Notes: a model not told the origin generated them from the letters alone. A stretch of 29,503 nt of DNA from an uncultured Collinsella sp. (GCA_900550735.1 URTD01000005.1:1-29503); one strand, 5' to 3'; shown: positions 15,926 to 24,169, counted from the stretch's first letter. Program-made: numbers and translations.

Positions 15926-16429
15926 ATGATTGTTCAGGTTCGAGTCGATGACCGTCTGATTCACGGACAGGTCGCCCTGGTGTGGACCAAGGAGCTCAAC
16001 ACCACCAGGATCATCGTCGCCAACAAGCACGCCGTGGAGAGCGATGCCCTTCGCATGACGCTTTCCATGGGTACGCCGGCGGGCCAGAAGCTCCTCGTCA
16101 AGGATGTTCCGGATGCTTGCCGCATCGCGAACGATCCGCGTGCGGACTCCATGCGCATCTTCGCGCTCACCAACTGCGTGCGTGACGTGCTTGAGCTCGT
16201 TAAAGGCGCACCGGGCAAGATCGAGGGCGTGAACGTTGCCAATGTCGGCCGCTTCGACAAGTCCGATCCGGATAGCAAGGTCGCCCTCAACTCCACGATC
16301 ATGCTCAACCCGGATGAGCTCGAGGCCGCGAAGGAGCTTTGCGAGCAGGGTATTCCGGTTTTCCATCAGCTTATCCCGTCCAATCCCAAGACTCCTCTCA
16401 AGAGTCTGATTGAGGCGGCGGGGAAATAA
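15926..16429 (+). CDS. PTS mannose/sorbose-family EIIB component
   Basis: This 167-residue protein begins MIVQVRVDDRLIHGQVALVW, the strict signature of the sorbose/mannose IIB family; His14 in RLIHGQV carries the phosphate that is transferred to the sugar. Further family segments are TTRIIVANKHAVESD and VNVANVGRF. Its length is normal (about 160). It has a strong SD (GGGAGAGAGG) upstream of 15926 and a short perfect hairpin immediately downstream. Confidence 0.95.
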   Translation: MIVQVRVDDRLIHGQVALVWTKELNTTRIIVANKHAVESDALRMTLSMGTPAGQKLLVKDVPDACRIANDPRADSMRIFALTNCVRDVLELVKGAPGKIEGVNVANVGRFDKSDPDSKVALNSTIMLNPDELEAAKELCEQGIPVFHQLIPSNPKTPLKSLIEAAGK

Positions 16430-16433
16430 GGGG

Positions 16434-16453
16434 ATTTGGCCAAGCGGCCAAAT
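16434..16453 (+). promoter_or_regulatory. Short intercistronic hairpin between EIIB and EIIC
   Basis: ATTTGGCC (16434-16441) and GGCCAAAT (16446-16453) form a perfect 8-bp stem with a 4-nt loop. There is no T-run after it and it lies just before the EIIC ribosome-binding site, so it may affect mRNA stability or expression balance. Confidence 0.6.
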
Positions 16454-16475
16454 GAAATGAAAGAAAGGAAGTCAG

Positions 16476-17288
16476 ATGATTGGGTTAGCAATAATGGCCT
16501 GGTTGACCGTGCTGATTTGCTACGGCGGCAACTGGGTTCTCGGTCAGTGCATGATCGAGCGTCCTCTCGTGGTAGGTCTCGTTGCGGGCCTCCTGATGGG
16601 CGACGTCAAGACCGGTGTCATCATCGGTGCCTCTCTCGAGGCGATCTTCATGGGCGCGGTTAACATCGGTGGCGCCATCTCCGCCGAGCCCGTTACCGCG
16701 ACCGCCCTCGCCGTCGCCTTCACCGTTGGTGCCGGCATCGACCAAGGCGCCGCCATCACGCTGGCCGTTCCCGTTGGCGTCGTCACCGCGTTCCTCTCGA
16801 TCTTCATGAACAACGTGTTCCTCGCGTTCTTCGCCGCCACCTTTGACAAGATGGCCGCCGAGGGCAACGAGAAGGGCCTCGCGCTTCAGCACTTCGTTCT
16901 CTGGTTCGTTAAGTACGCCGCCTTTGGCCTCATCGCCTTCCTCGGCGTTTACCTTGGCGCTGAGCCCGTTGCCGCCATCGTCAACCAGATTCCGGCCAAT
17001 GTCATGAGCGGCCTCAACGCCGTGGGCGCCCTCCTGCCCGCCGTTGGTATGGCGCTCCTGCTCCAGATGCTGTGGAGCACCGAGCTCAGCATCTACTTCT
17101 TCCTGGGCTTCACGCTCTACCAGTACCTCGGCCTCCCGATGATCGCCATCGCGGTTCTCGGCGTCATCATCGCGGTTGCCTCCGCCCTCCGCGACAAGGA
17201 GATTTTCGATCTCACCAAGAAGGGCTTGGCTACCCAGGCCGTTTCCAGCGACTCTGTAACCAGCGACGAGGAGGATTTCTTCGCATGA
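16476..17288 (+). CDS. PTS mannose/sorbose-family EIIC permease
   Basis: This 270-residue integral membrane protein forms the sugar channel with IID. It starts MIGLAIMAWLTVLICYGGNW and contains the family's RPLVVGLVAGLLMGDVKTGV and ASLEAIFMGAVNIGGAISAE segments (about 25-70). About eight hydrophobic stretches follow, and the tail is acidic and cytoplasmic (TSDEEDFFA). SD AAAGGAAG precedes ATG 16476. The stop overlaps the IID start as ATGA at 17285-17288, indicating translational coupling. Confidence 0.95.
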   Translation: MIGLAIMAWLTVLICYGGNWVLGQCMIERPLVVGLVAGLLMGDVKTGVIIGASLEAIFMGAVNIGGAISAEPVTATALAVAFTVGAGIDQGAAITLAVPVGVVTAFLSIFMNNVFLAFFAATFDKMAAEGNEKGLALQHFVLWFVKYAAFGLIAFLGVYLGAEPVAAIVNQIPANVMSGLNAVGALLPAVGMALLLQMLWSTELSIYFFLGFTLYQYLGLPMIAIAVLGVIIAVASALRDKEIFDLTKKGLATQAVSSDSVTSDEEDFFA

Positions 17289-18121
17289 GCAACCTGACCA
17301 AGAATGTGAGCCCTGAAGACAAGAAGATGCTCAACAGCATTTTCCTGCGCTCCTTCTCCGTGTTCGCCTCCTGCGCTGGCGGTTCCGTCAAGGCTGGCGC
17401 CGACGGCTGGCTGTACTCCGTCCAGCCCGCGCTTAACCGCTACTACGCCGATGACCCTGAGGCCCGTGCCGAAGCCATGAAGCGTCACACGACTTGGTAC
17501 AACATTACCCAGAACGTCGGCACGTTCGCCATGGGCCTCGTCGCCTCCATGGAGAGGGAGAACTCGCAGCACGAAGACTTCGACACCGAGTCCATCGACG
17601 GCATCAAGGTTTCCCTGATGGGCCCGATGTCCGGTATCGGTGACGCAATCTTCTGGGGCGTCCTGCGTGTCATCGCCGCCGGCATTGGCATCAACCTCGC
17701 CATGAGCGGCTCGCCCCTCGGCGCGATCATGTTCCTGCTGATCTACAACATCCCGTCGATCCTCTGCCGATACTTCATGACCTACCTCGGCTTCAGTATG
17801 GGCACCAACTTCATCTCCGAGATGTACGAGGGTGGTCTCATGAAGCTCATCACCAAGGCGACCTCCACGGTTGGCCTCGTGATGATCGGTGCCATGACTG
17901 CGGCGAACGTCCAATTCAACACGATCCTGTCCATTCCGGTTCAGGACTCTGACCCCGTCATGATCCAGACCTACCTCGACTCGATATTCAAGGGCATCGT
18001 GCCCCTGGGGCTTACGCTCGTCGTCCTCTGGCTCCTGCGCAAGAAGAACGTGAACGTCAACATCATCCTGGTCGGCATCATGGTTCTGGCGCTCGTCCTC
18101 GGCCTCGTGGGCATCGTGTAA
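17285..18121 (+). CDS. PTS mannose/sorbose-family EIID component
   Basis: The 278-residue protein begins MSNLTKNVSPEDKKMLNSIF and has the IID hallmarks: FLRSFSVFASCAGGSVKAGA, MKRHTTWYNITQNVGTFAMG, MEREN, and SLMGPMSGIGDAIFWGVLR. It ends in hydrophobic helices. With IIC it forms the membrane complex. The start was set at the ATGA overlap with IIC; an earlier in-frame start would lie inside IIC. The downstream gene begins about 97 bp later after a strong hairpin, so the reductase-esterase pair may be expressed at a lower level from the same transcript. Confidence 0.95.
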   Translation: MSNLTKNVSPEDKKMLNSIFLRSFSVFASCAGGSVKAGADGWLYSVQPALNRYYADDPEARAEAMKRHTTWYNITQNVGTFAMGLVASMERENSQHEDFDTESIDGIKVSLMGPMSGIGDAIFWGVLRVIAAGIGINLAMSGSPLGAIMFLLIYNIPSILCRYFMTYLGFSMGTNFISEMYEGGLMKLITKATSTVGLVMIGAMTAANVQFNTILSIPVQDSDPVMIQTYLDSIFKGIVPLGLTLVVLWLLRKKNVNVNIILVGIMVLALVLGLVGIV

Positions 18122-18163
18122 GGCGGTTTCCGGATCATCCGAAGCCTGTTCAAGGCAATTCCC

Positions 18164-18200
18164 GGCGGCACGCGATCGAGGACATTCGACGCGTGCCGCC
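18164..18200 (+). promoter_or_regulatory. Intercistronic hairpin between EIID and aldo/keto reductase
   Basis: GGCGGCACGCG (18164-18174) pairs perfectly with CGCGTGCCGCC (18190-18200) across a 15-nt loop. It is not followed by a T-run (CCCATTAGAAGGAGAG follows, which is the next gene's SD). It may be a partial terminator or an RNA-processing/stability element. Confidence 0.6.
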
Positions 18201-18218
18201 CCATTAGAAGGAGAGAAT

Positions 18219-19163
18219 ATGCGCTACACGCACCTCAAGAACTCCGATGTCGACGTCTCCCAGCTCGCTGTGGGCACCTGGGCGATCGGCGGCGACTCCT
18301 TTGGTGAGAACGATGACGCCGCCAGCATGTCCGCCATCCGCACCATGCTCGATCACGGCGTCAACCTCATCGACACCGCGCCGTGCTATGGCAACGGCAC
18401 GTCCGAGAAGGTCGTCGGCAACGCGCTCAGGGGCGTCGACAGAGAGAGCTACCTGCTCTCGACCAAGGTTGGCCTGATCACCAGCGCCGCCGGCTATGAC
18501 CGCGACTCTTCGTTCAGGAACATCATGAGGGAGGTCGAGAGCTCGCTGCGCAACCTCCGCACCGACTACATCGACTTCTACTTCGTGCACTGGCCCGACG
18601 CCAAGACCCCGTTCTCCGAGACGATGTGCGCCCTCCAGCTCCTCAAGGAGCAGGGCAAGATTCGCCACATCGGCGTCTCCAACTTCACGACCGAGATGAT
18701 CGAGGAGTGCGAGAAGGTCGCTCAGGTCGACGTCCAGCAGCCGCCCTACTCCATGGTCGACCGCTCCTCCGAGGACCTCATCAAGTGGGGCTACGAGCGT
18801 GGCATCGACTCCTTCACCTATGGCTCCCTTGGCGCGGGCATCCTGTCGGGCAAGTTCCGCGAGCTGCCGAAGTTCGAGGAGGGCGACGTCCGTGCCGGCT
18901 TCTACGACTACTTCCAGGAGCCCAAGTTCTCTCGCGTCCAGGAGCTGCTCAAGGTCATGGACGAGATCGCCGAGGCTCACGACAAGCCCGTGGCACAGGT
19001 TGCCGTGAACTGGAGCACCCAGAAGGAGTACGTGGGCACCGCGCTCGTTGGCGTGCGCACGGACGCCCACGCGATTCAGAACTGCGAGACGTTCGAGTGG
19101 GAGCTTTCCGCCGATGAGATGGCCAAGCTTGACGCTAAGCTTGACGAGCTGAAGATTGGCTAG
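18219..19163 (+). CDS. Aldo/keto reductase
   Basis: This 314-residue NAD(P)H-dependent reductase has a TIM-barrel pattern. The AKR catalytic tetrad is visible: Asp and Tyr in NLIDTAPCYGNGTSEKVVG (about 48-66), Lys in YLLSTKVG (about 79-86), and His in DFYFVHWPDAKTP (about 122-134). IRHIGVSNFTTEMIEE is the AKR-typical segment, and the cofactor end includes TALVGVRTDAHAIQNCE. ATG 18219 follows AAGGAGAG. In this operon it may reduce the aldehyde released by the aldolase, or interconvert a sugar and a polyol or keto-sugar. The esterase starts 2 bp after its stop. Confidence 0.93.
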   Translation: MRYTHLKNSDVDVSQLAVGTWAIGGDSFGENDDAASMSAIRTMLDHGVNLIDTAPCYGNGTSEKVVGNALRGVDRESYLLSTKVGLITSAAGYDRDSSFRNIMREVESSLRNLRTDYIDFYFVHWPDAKTPFSETMCALQLLKEQGKIRHIGVSNFTTEMIEECEKVAQVDVQQPPYSMVDRSSEDLIKWGYERGIDSFTYGSLGAGILSGKFRELPKFEEGDVRAGFYDYFQEPKFSRVQELLKVMDEIAEAHDKPVAQVAVNWSTQKEYVGTALVGVRTDAHAIQNCETFEWELSADEMAKLDAKLDELKIG

Positions 19164-19165
19164 CC

Positions 19166-20245
19166 ATGGGCGCCGAGGAGAGGAAGTACCCCACTTCCGA
19201 GCTTGAAGTGCTTGAGCGTGGAGCTAGGGAGGTCGTCGAGCCCAACGGGCTGAAGCTCCTACTGAAGCCTGTGCCGGGAGACGAGCGCGAGCACGTGCTC
19301 GATCCGCGCGTCTACGCGCGCGCCCATGCGAAGCTCGCCGCCGGCCCGGCGCCGGCGGGGCCGGTGGACGTGATCGCGTGGCGCTCCGCGCCCAACAAGG
19401 AGACCCATGTTGTGAGGGGCGTGGGCGTTGCCAAGAAGACCGTCGTCATGAATTTTGGCGACAGGGGCATTCCCCTGCACGTCTTCACGCCCGAGAGCCA
19501 CGAGAGCGGTTCTGCTGCGCTCGTGTTCATCCATGGCGGCGGCTTTATGGTGGGCAACATCGGCCAGTACGAGAACTGCCTGCGCGACATCGCGGAGCGA
19601 ACGGGCTGTGTCGCGGTCTACCCGGAGTACCGCCTGTCTCCCGAAACGATGTTTCCCGGTGGCGTCGAGGACTGCGTGAAGACGCTCGGCTGGCTTGTCG
19701 AGCATGCGGATGAGCTGGGTGTTGACGCGACGCGGGTCGCCGTGGCTGGCGACTCCGCGGGCGGAAGCCTGACCAACGCCGTCGTCCTCGACGGGTCCCA
19801 TGCGGACAGGATTAAGCTCGTGGCCGAGCTGTATCCGCTCGTCGACGGCGGCCCCGTTCCGGAGGAATGGTCCTATGACCTCTATGAGATCGTGAACGAC
19901 CAGAGGGCCGAGGCTCTGAGCAGGGTGGATCGCATCCGCAATGCCAACGACGACCTGCCGTTGATGTATACCAACGGCAATGCGGAGGAGATGCTCGACC
20001 CGAGGGTGTCTGCTCTGTTCGCGGAGGACGTGAGCGCGTTCCCCCGCACGGTCATCATCTCTTCCGAGTATGACTACCTGCGCTATCAGGACGAGCTGTT
20101 TGCGAAGAGGCTGCAGGATGCGGGCGTTGACGTCACCGCGATTCGCTATCGCGGCTGCGACCACGGCTTCTTCGAGATGTACGGCGTGATGCCTCAGGCT
20201 GAGGACGTCTGCCGCGTCATCTCCGAGGAGCTTGCGAAGATCTAG
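19166..20245 (+). CDS. Alpha/beta-hydrolase, HSL (acetyl-esterase) type
   Basis: The 359-residue product has the HSL-family oxyanion motif VFIHGGGFMVGN (about 120-131), nucleophile Ser in VAGDSAGGSLTNAV, a catalytic Asp in ISSEYDYLRYQDE and His in GCDHGFFEMYG near the C-terminus. The N-terminal 100 or so residues are a cap typical of acetyl-hydrolases. No signal peptide is seen, so it acts in the cytoplasm. It starts 2 bp after the reductase and has no clear SD, which suggests coupled translation. A likely job is removing acyl groups from an imported sugar derivative, but the substrate cannot be deduced. Confidence 0.9.
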   Translation: MGAEERKYPTSELEVLERGAREVVEPNGLKLLLKPVPGDEREHVLDPRVYARAHAKLAAGPAPAGPVDVIAWRSAPNKETHVVRGVGVAKKTVVMNFGDRGIPLHVFTPESHESGSAALVFIHGGGFMVGNIGQYENCLRDIAERTGCVAVYPEYRLSPETMFPGGVEDCVKTLGWLVEHADELGVDATRVAVAGDSAGGSLTNAVVLDGSHADRIKLVAELYPLVDGGPVPEEWSYDLYEIVNDQRAEALSRVDRIRNANDDLPLMYTNGNAEEMLDPRVSALFAEDVSAFPRTVIISSEYDYLRYQDELFAKRLQDAGVDVTAIRYRGCDHGFFEMYGVMPQAEDVCRVISEELAKI

Positions 20246-20278
20246 GGGCTCGTCGCGGCGGCCTCCTGGACGAGTGGC

Positions 20279-20320
20279 GGTCCGGCGGGATGCTAGGTGC
20301 GTCCCGCCGGACCTTTGCGT
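20279..20320 (+). terminator. Hairpin ending the sugar operon
   Basis: GGTCCGGCGGGA (20279-20290) and TCCCGCCGGACC (20302-20313) form a perfect 12-bp stem with an 11-nt loop. It lies 33 bp after the esterase stop and is followed by a weak T-rich stretch (TTTGCGTT). Confidence 0.75.
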
Positions 20321-20409
20321 TGGGGGCGCGTGTGGGGTTTGCCTCGGCGGTGCCGGATTGACTGGGAGACGCGTTTACCGCCGATCTTCCAAGCGAGCCC
20401 AGCAAGCAA

Positions 20410-20666
20410 ACCGCGAGCTGAGCCCCAAAGGCATCGACAAGGGCGTGGGTGTGACGTGAGCGCTGGAGTATCTGGGCCGCGCTGGCAACGCACGCACCTT
20501 TGGCTTTGGCGATTCGGGCAACGACCTGGGCATGCTCGTCGCCGTCGAGACGGCCGTGGCCATGGGCAACGCCGTGCCCGAGGTCAAGGCGGTCGCCGAC
20601 TACGTGACCGACGATGTCGCGCACGACGGCACCGTCACAGCGATGCGCCACTTTGGGTTGATCTAG
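20410..20666 (+). pseudogene. C-terminal remnant of a Cof-type HAD hydrolase
   Basis: In one frame the sequence reads ELSPKGIDKGVGVT, a TGA stop (20457-20459), then ALEYLGRAGNARTFGFGDSG and NDLGMLVAVETAVAMGNA, ending RHFGLI with a stop at 20664-20666. The conserved Lys (PKGIDKG) and motif IV GDSGND of HAD-IIB phosphatases are clear. The N-terminal half with the catalytic DxD is gone and an in-frame stop splits what remains, so this is a decayed gene. It differs in sequence from the intact HAD gene at 11244-12071. It sits just outside the island's terminator and may be a native gene destroyed when the island inserted. Confidence 0.8.
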
Positions 20667-20876
20667 CGGGAACCCCCAATTACCGTTCACCCGCGGCGGG
20701 CGGCTCAAATCAGCCCGCCCTGCAAAATCGTTTTGTCGCTGGAGGGTGTGCTCAAAAACGCTAAAGCGTTTATACCGTTCACCGAGAAGATAAAAACCCG
20801 CAGCTCACGCCTTGATAAACATAGGTAGAGTGTTTAGCAGTTCAACGTCCATATGCAGACGAAAGGAATCAGGCAG
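20667..20876. other. Intergenic region upstream of the transaldolase-like gene
   Basis: This stretch should contain the promoter of the downstream gene. TAGAGT at 20827-20832 could serve as a weak -10. GTTCACCCG and ACCGTTCACCGAG repeat the motif CCGTTCACC at about 20683 and 20777. Nothing firmer is visible. Confidence 0.3.
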
Positions 20877-21581
20877 ATGGCAATCAAGGTGTTCGCTGAC
20901 GGTGCAAACCTCGAGGGCATGCTCGACATGTACGAGAACGGCAACGTTCAGGGTTTCACGACCAACCCGTCCCTTATGAAGAAGGGCGGCGTGACGGATT
21001 ACCGCGCGTTTGCCAAGGAGGTCCTGGCCCACATCACCGATGTGTCCGTGTCGTTTGAGGTCTTTGCCGACGACGTCGAGACCATGGAGGTCGAGGCGCG
21101 CGAGATCGTCACCTGGGCCGAGAACGTCTACGTCAAGATTCCGTGCGTGACTACCAAGGGCGAGTCCACCGCCGAGCTGGTCCGCAAGCTTTCGGCCGAC
21201 GGCATCAAGGTCAACGTCACTACCATCTTTACGCCTACGCAGGTCGACGAGATGGTCGAGGCCGTTGACGCCGAGACGCCGTCCATCATCTCGCTCTTTG
21301 CCGGCCGCATTGCCGATACCGGCGTCGACCCCATTCCGTTTGTGACGGAATCGGTCAAGAAGGCCGCCGCCAAGCCCAATTGCGAAGTCCTGTGGGCGTC
21401 CACGCGCGAGCTCATCAACATCTACCAAGCCGAAGCCTGCGGTTGCCAGATCATCACGGTGCCCAACAGCATCCTGGCCAAGCGCAAGAACATCGGCCGT
21501 GATCCGTACGAGGTCTCGCTCGACACCGTCCGTGGCTTTGCCAAGGATATCGCCGCTTTGGGCTTCCATATTCTGCCGTAA
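20877..21581 (+). CDS. Transaldolase-like class I aldolase (TalC/FSA family)
   Basis: This 234-residue protein has the short transaldolase/fructose-6-phosphate aldolase signatures: VQGFTTNPSLMKKGG (about 25-39), the Schiff-base Lys in NVYVKIPCVTTKGES (about 83-97), KVNVTTIFTPTQVDEM, and SLFAGRIADTGVDP. It moves dihydroxyacetone units between sugar phosphates or cleaves fructose 6-phosphate. The length fits the short (about 220) subfamily. ATG 20877 with AAAGGA upstream is chosen over ATG 20853. Codon style matches the flanking chromosome rather than the island. Its last codons (GFHILP) are duplicated 156 bp downstream. Confidence 0.92.
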   Translation: MAIKVFADGANLEGMLDMYENGNVQGFTTNPSLMKKGGVTDYRAFAKEVLAHITDVSVSFEVFADDVETMEVEAREIVTWAENVYVKIPCVTTKGESTAELVRKLSADGIKVNVTTIFTPTQVDEMVEAVDAETPSIISLFAGRIADTGVDPIPFVTESVKKAAAKPNCEVLWASTRELINIYQAEACGCQIITVPNSILAKRKNIGRDPYEVSLDTVRGFAKDIAALGFHILP

Positions 21582-21735
21582 CGCGAACACTGGCTGCGCC
21601 GCGGGTTGTTCGCCCCGGCCTTTCCTTTCCCTATCGCTCACGTGCTTCGCGAGGGTCGCGCTAGGCAAAGGAAAGGCCGGGGCTGCCGACACGAACTTGC
21701 CAGTAGGTTGGTGATTGGCTTCCATATTCTGCCGT
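21561..21735. repeat. Palindromic element flanked by a 19-bp direct repeat
   Basis: GGCTTCCATATTCTGCCGT occurs at 21561-21579 (the end of the transaldolase gene) and again at 21717-21735. Between them is a stem with perfect 16-bp arms, CCCCGGCCTTTCCTTT at 21613-21628 and AAAGGAAAGGCCGGGG at 21667-21682. The arrangement resembles a small non-coding insertion with target duplication, or a tandem duplication with later change. Confidence 0.7.
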
Positions 21736-21962
21736 GGACAAAGGTACCCCCGCCTGCGCCGTGCAAAATTGAGAGTATTCAGCAAGGTAAAGGCTTTTAC
21801 CAGCTAGCTGAAGCACGGAATAGTCCCCGTTTTGGCTCTGATGATGCTAAAACGGGGGCTGTTTTTGACTATATTGCCTCTGAGGGGCGTTCGGAGCGGC
21901 AGAAATTGCAGAATACTCGCGATTTTGCACATCGCTACAGGGGGTACCCTTGCTTTGGCGGT
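21736..21962. other. Intergenic region between convergent transaldolase and tex genes
   Basis: This holds GGTAAAGGCTTTTACC (21786-21801, 6-bp arms) and the terminator at 21822-21865. I see no open frame with a credible family and no RNA gene. Confidence 0.5.
21822..21865 (+). terminator. Intrinsic terminator
   Basis: AGTCCCCGTTTTGGC (21822-21836) pairs with GCTAAAACGGGGGCT (21846-21860), 15 positions with two G-U pairs and a 9-nt loop, followed by GTTTTT. It terminates plus-strand transcription and may serve tex from the other side. Confidence 0.75.
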
Positions 21963-24110
21963 TTACTTCCCCTGCACCATGGTGAGCGAGATCTTCTTGC
22001 GGTCGCGATCGACCTTTTCCACCCACACCTTTACCGTGTCGCCGACGCGCACCACGTCGCTCGGGTGCTTGACGAAGCGGTTGGCGAGCTTGGAGATATG
22101 CACGAGGCCGTCCTGGTGCACGCCCACGTCGACGAAGGCGCCAAAGTCCACAACGTTGCGCACCGTGCCCTTGAGTTCCATGCCGGGCTCTAGGTCGTCG
22201 ATGGAAAGCGCCGAGCGGCTAAAGACTACCTCGGGCGCGTCGTCGCGCGGGTCGCGGCCGGGCTTTTTGAGTTCGTTAACGATGTCGATGAGCGTGAGGG
22301 TGCCGCAGTCCAGGTCGCTTGCCAGCGCCGAGATGCTGCCCAGGCGGCGCTCGATATCGGGTACGCCGCCACGGCTGAGTTCGCTGGCGGCAACGCCGGC
22401 GCGCTCCAGGACGGCCGTGGCCACCTCGTAGCTTTCGGGGTGGACGCTCGTCGCGTCGAGCGGGTTCTTACCGCCGCTGATGCGCAGGAAGCCCGCGGCG
22501 TTGAGGTATGCCTTGGGCCCCAGTTTGGGGACCTTCTTGAGCTGGCGGCGATCGGTGAAGGCGCCGTTTTCCTCGCGGTAGGCCACGATGTTCTTGGCTA
22601 CGCTCGGCGTAATGCCCGATACGTATCCCAGCAGGCTTGCGCTCGCGGTGTTTACGTCGACGCCCACGCGGTTGACGACGTCCTCCACCACGTGGCCCAG
22701 GGTGCGCGAGAGCTCGGCCTGGTCAAGGTCGTGCTGGTATTGGCCCACGCCGATGGACTGGGGCGGAATCTTGACGAGCTCTGCCAGCGGGTCTTGCAGA
22801 CGGCGGCCCAGGCTCATGGCGCCGCGCACGGTGACGTCCAGGTCGGGATATTCCTGGCTGGCAAGCTCGGAAGCGGAGTACACCGATGCGCCGGCCTCGT
22901 TGACGATGGTGTATCGCAGCCCAGGTGCCTGCTCGGCGATGAACTCCGAGACGACTTCCTCGGTCTCGCGGCTGGCGGTGCCGTTGCCGATGACGATGGT
23001 GTTGACGCCGTCCTTCTTGACGAGGCGGGCGAGCTCGCGCTTGGTGCCGGCGACGTCGTGGCGCGGCTTGGTGGGGTAGACCACGCCGTGGTCGAGTAGC
23101 TTGCCGGTCTCGTCCATGACGGCGATCTTGCAGCCGGTGCGGTAGCCCGGATCGAGCGCGAGCACGCGGGCGCCGCGCACGGGGCGTGCCGAGAGCAGGA
23201 CCTCGAGATTCTTGGCAAAGACGTTGATGGCCTCGGTTTGCGCACGGACGGTGAGTTTGGCGCGGGCCTCGCGCTCCAGCGAGGGGGCCATGAGGCGCTT
23301 ATAACCGTCGGCGATGGCGGCATCGAAGATGGGAGCAAACACGCCCTGGCGTCGGGGCCAACGGCTGCCGAGGCGCGCTGTGGCAGCAGCGCCGTCGACG
23401 TTCACGCGCACGCGAAGCTTGCCCTCGCGCTCGCCGCGGTCGATAGCCAGCACGCGGTGGTTGGGTATACGGCGCAGCGGCTCATCATAGTTGTAGTAGG
23501 GCTCGTAGGGGGTCTTCTCGGCGGGGTCGGTGGCCTCGACGACGATGTCGGCGGTGTTTTGCGTAAAGGCGCGCAGGTCGGCGACGTTCTCGGGGTCCTC
23601 GGCCACCGTTTCGGCCACGATGTCGGCGGCGCCGGCGAGCGCCTTCTCGGGCGTGTCGAAGCCAGCCTCCTCGTTGACGTATGCCGCGGCGGCGTCGAGT
23701 GCGCTGCCCTTGGCCGAGGCCTGCATGATGATCATGTTGGCGAGCGGCTCCAAGCCCGCCTCGCGGGCCTTCTGCGCGCGGGTCATGCGCTTTTTGCGGT
23801 AGGGCTTGTAGAGGTCCTCGACACGCTGGAGCTGCGTGGCCTCGCGAATCTGCTGTTCGAGTTCGGGCGTGAGCTTGCCCTGGGCGTCGATGAGCAGAAT
23901 GACGTCCTCTTTACGCTGCTCAAGATTGCGCAGGTAGGACAGACGCTCGTCGAGTGCGCGCAGGGCGACGTCGTCCATGCCGCCCGTGGCTTCCTTGCGG
24001 TAGCGCGAGATAAAGGGAATGGTGTTGCCCTCGTCGATGAGCTTGACAGCCGCCTCGATGTTGGCGGCCTTAAGGTTGAGCTCGCGGGCGAGCTGGGCGA
24101 TAAGATCCAT
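21963..24110 (-). CDS. tex: Tex-family RNA-binding transcription accessory protein
   Basis: The 715-residue product matches Tex in length and order. The N-terminal helical region starts MDLIAQLARELNLKAANIEA with DEGNTIPFISRYRKEATGGM. A YqgF/RNase H-like domain begins VRGARVLALDPGYRTGCKIA, followed by helix-hairpin-helix repeats (NTASASLLGYVSGITPSVAK, then FTDRRQLKKVPKLGPKAY). The C-terminal S1 domain contains GTVRNVVDFGAFVDVGVHQD and GLVHISKLA. Tex binds nucleic acid and affects transcription and stress tolerance in several bacteria. ATG 24110 with AAGGAG 5 nt upstream is chosen over an in-frame start at 24164. It is a single gene bounded by palindromes on both sides. Confidence 0.97.
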   Translation of the reverse strand: MDLIAQLARELNLKAANIEAAVKLIDEGNTIPFISRYRKEATGGMDDVALRALDERLSYLRNLEQRKEDVILLIDAQGKLTPELEQQIREATQLQRVEDLYKPYRKKRMTRAQKAREAGLEPLANMIIMQASAKGSALDAAAAYVNEEAGFDTPEKALAGAADIVAETVAEDPENVADLRAFTQNTADIVVEATDPAEKTPYEPYYNYDEPLRRIPNHRVLAIDRGEREGKLRVRVNVDGAAATARLGSRWPRRQGVFAPIFDAAIADGYKRLMAPSLEREARAKLTVRAQTEAINVFAKNLEVLLSARPVRGARVLALDPGYRTGCKIAVMDETGKLLDHGVVYPTKPRHDVAGTKRELARLVKKDGVNTIVIGNGTASRETEEVVSEFIAEQAPGLRYTIVNEAGASVYSASELASQEYPDLDVTVRGAMSLGRRLQDPLAELVKIPPQSIGVGQYQHDLDQAELSRTLGHVVEDVVNRVGVDVNTASASLLGYVSGITPSVAKNIVAYREENGAFTDRRQLKKVPKLGPKAYLNAAGFLRISGGKNPLDATSVHPESYEVATAVLERAGVAASELSRGGVPDIERRLGSISALASDLDCGTLTLIDIVNELKKPGRDPRDDAPEVVFSRSALSIDDLEPGMELKGTVRNVVDFGAFVDVGVHQDGLVHISKLANRFVKHPSDVVRVGDTVKVWVEKVDRDRKKISLTMVQGK

Positions 24111-24169
24111 GGGACTCCTTGCGTTTAAGGTGCGTTTGCAGCACAGAGCTACCAAGGATACCACCCGCG

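Noticed and set aside
18204..19070. Antisense open frame over the aldo/keto reductase
   Set aside because: The reductase has its full catalytic tetrad on the plus strand; the antisense frame has no recognisable domain.
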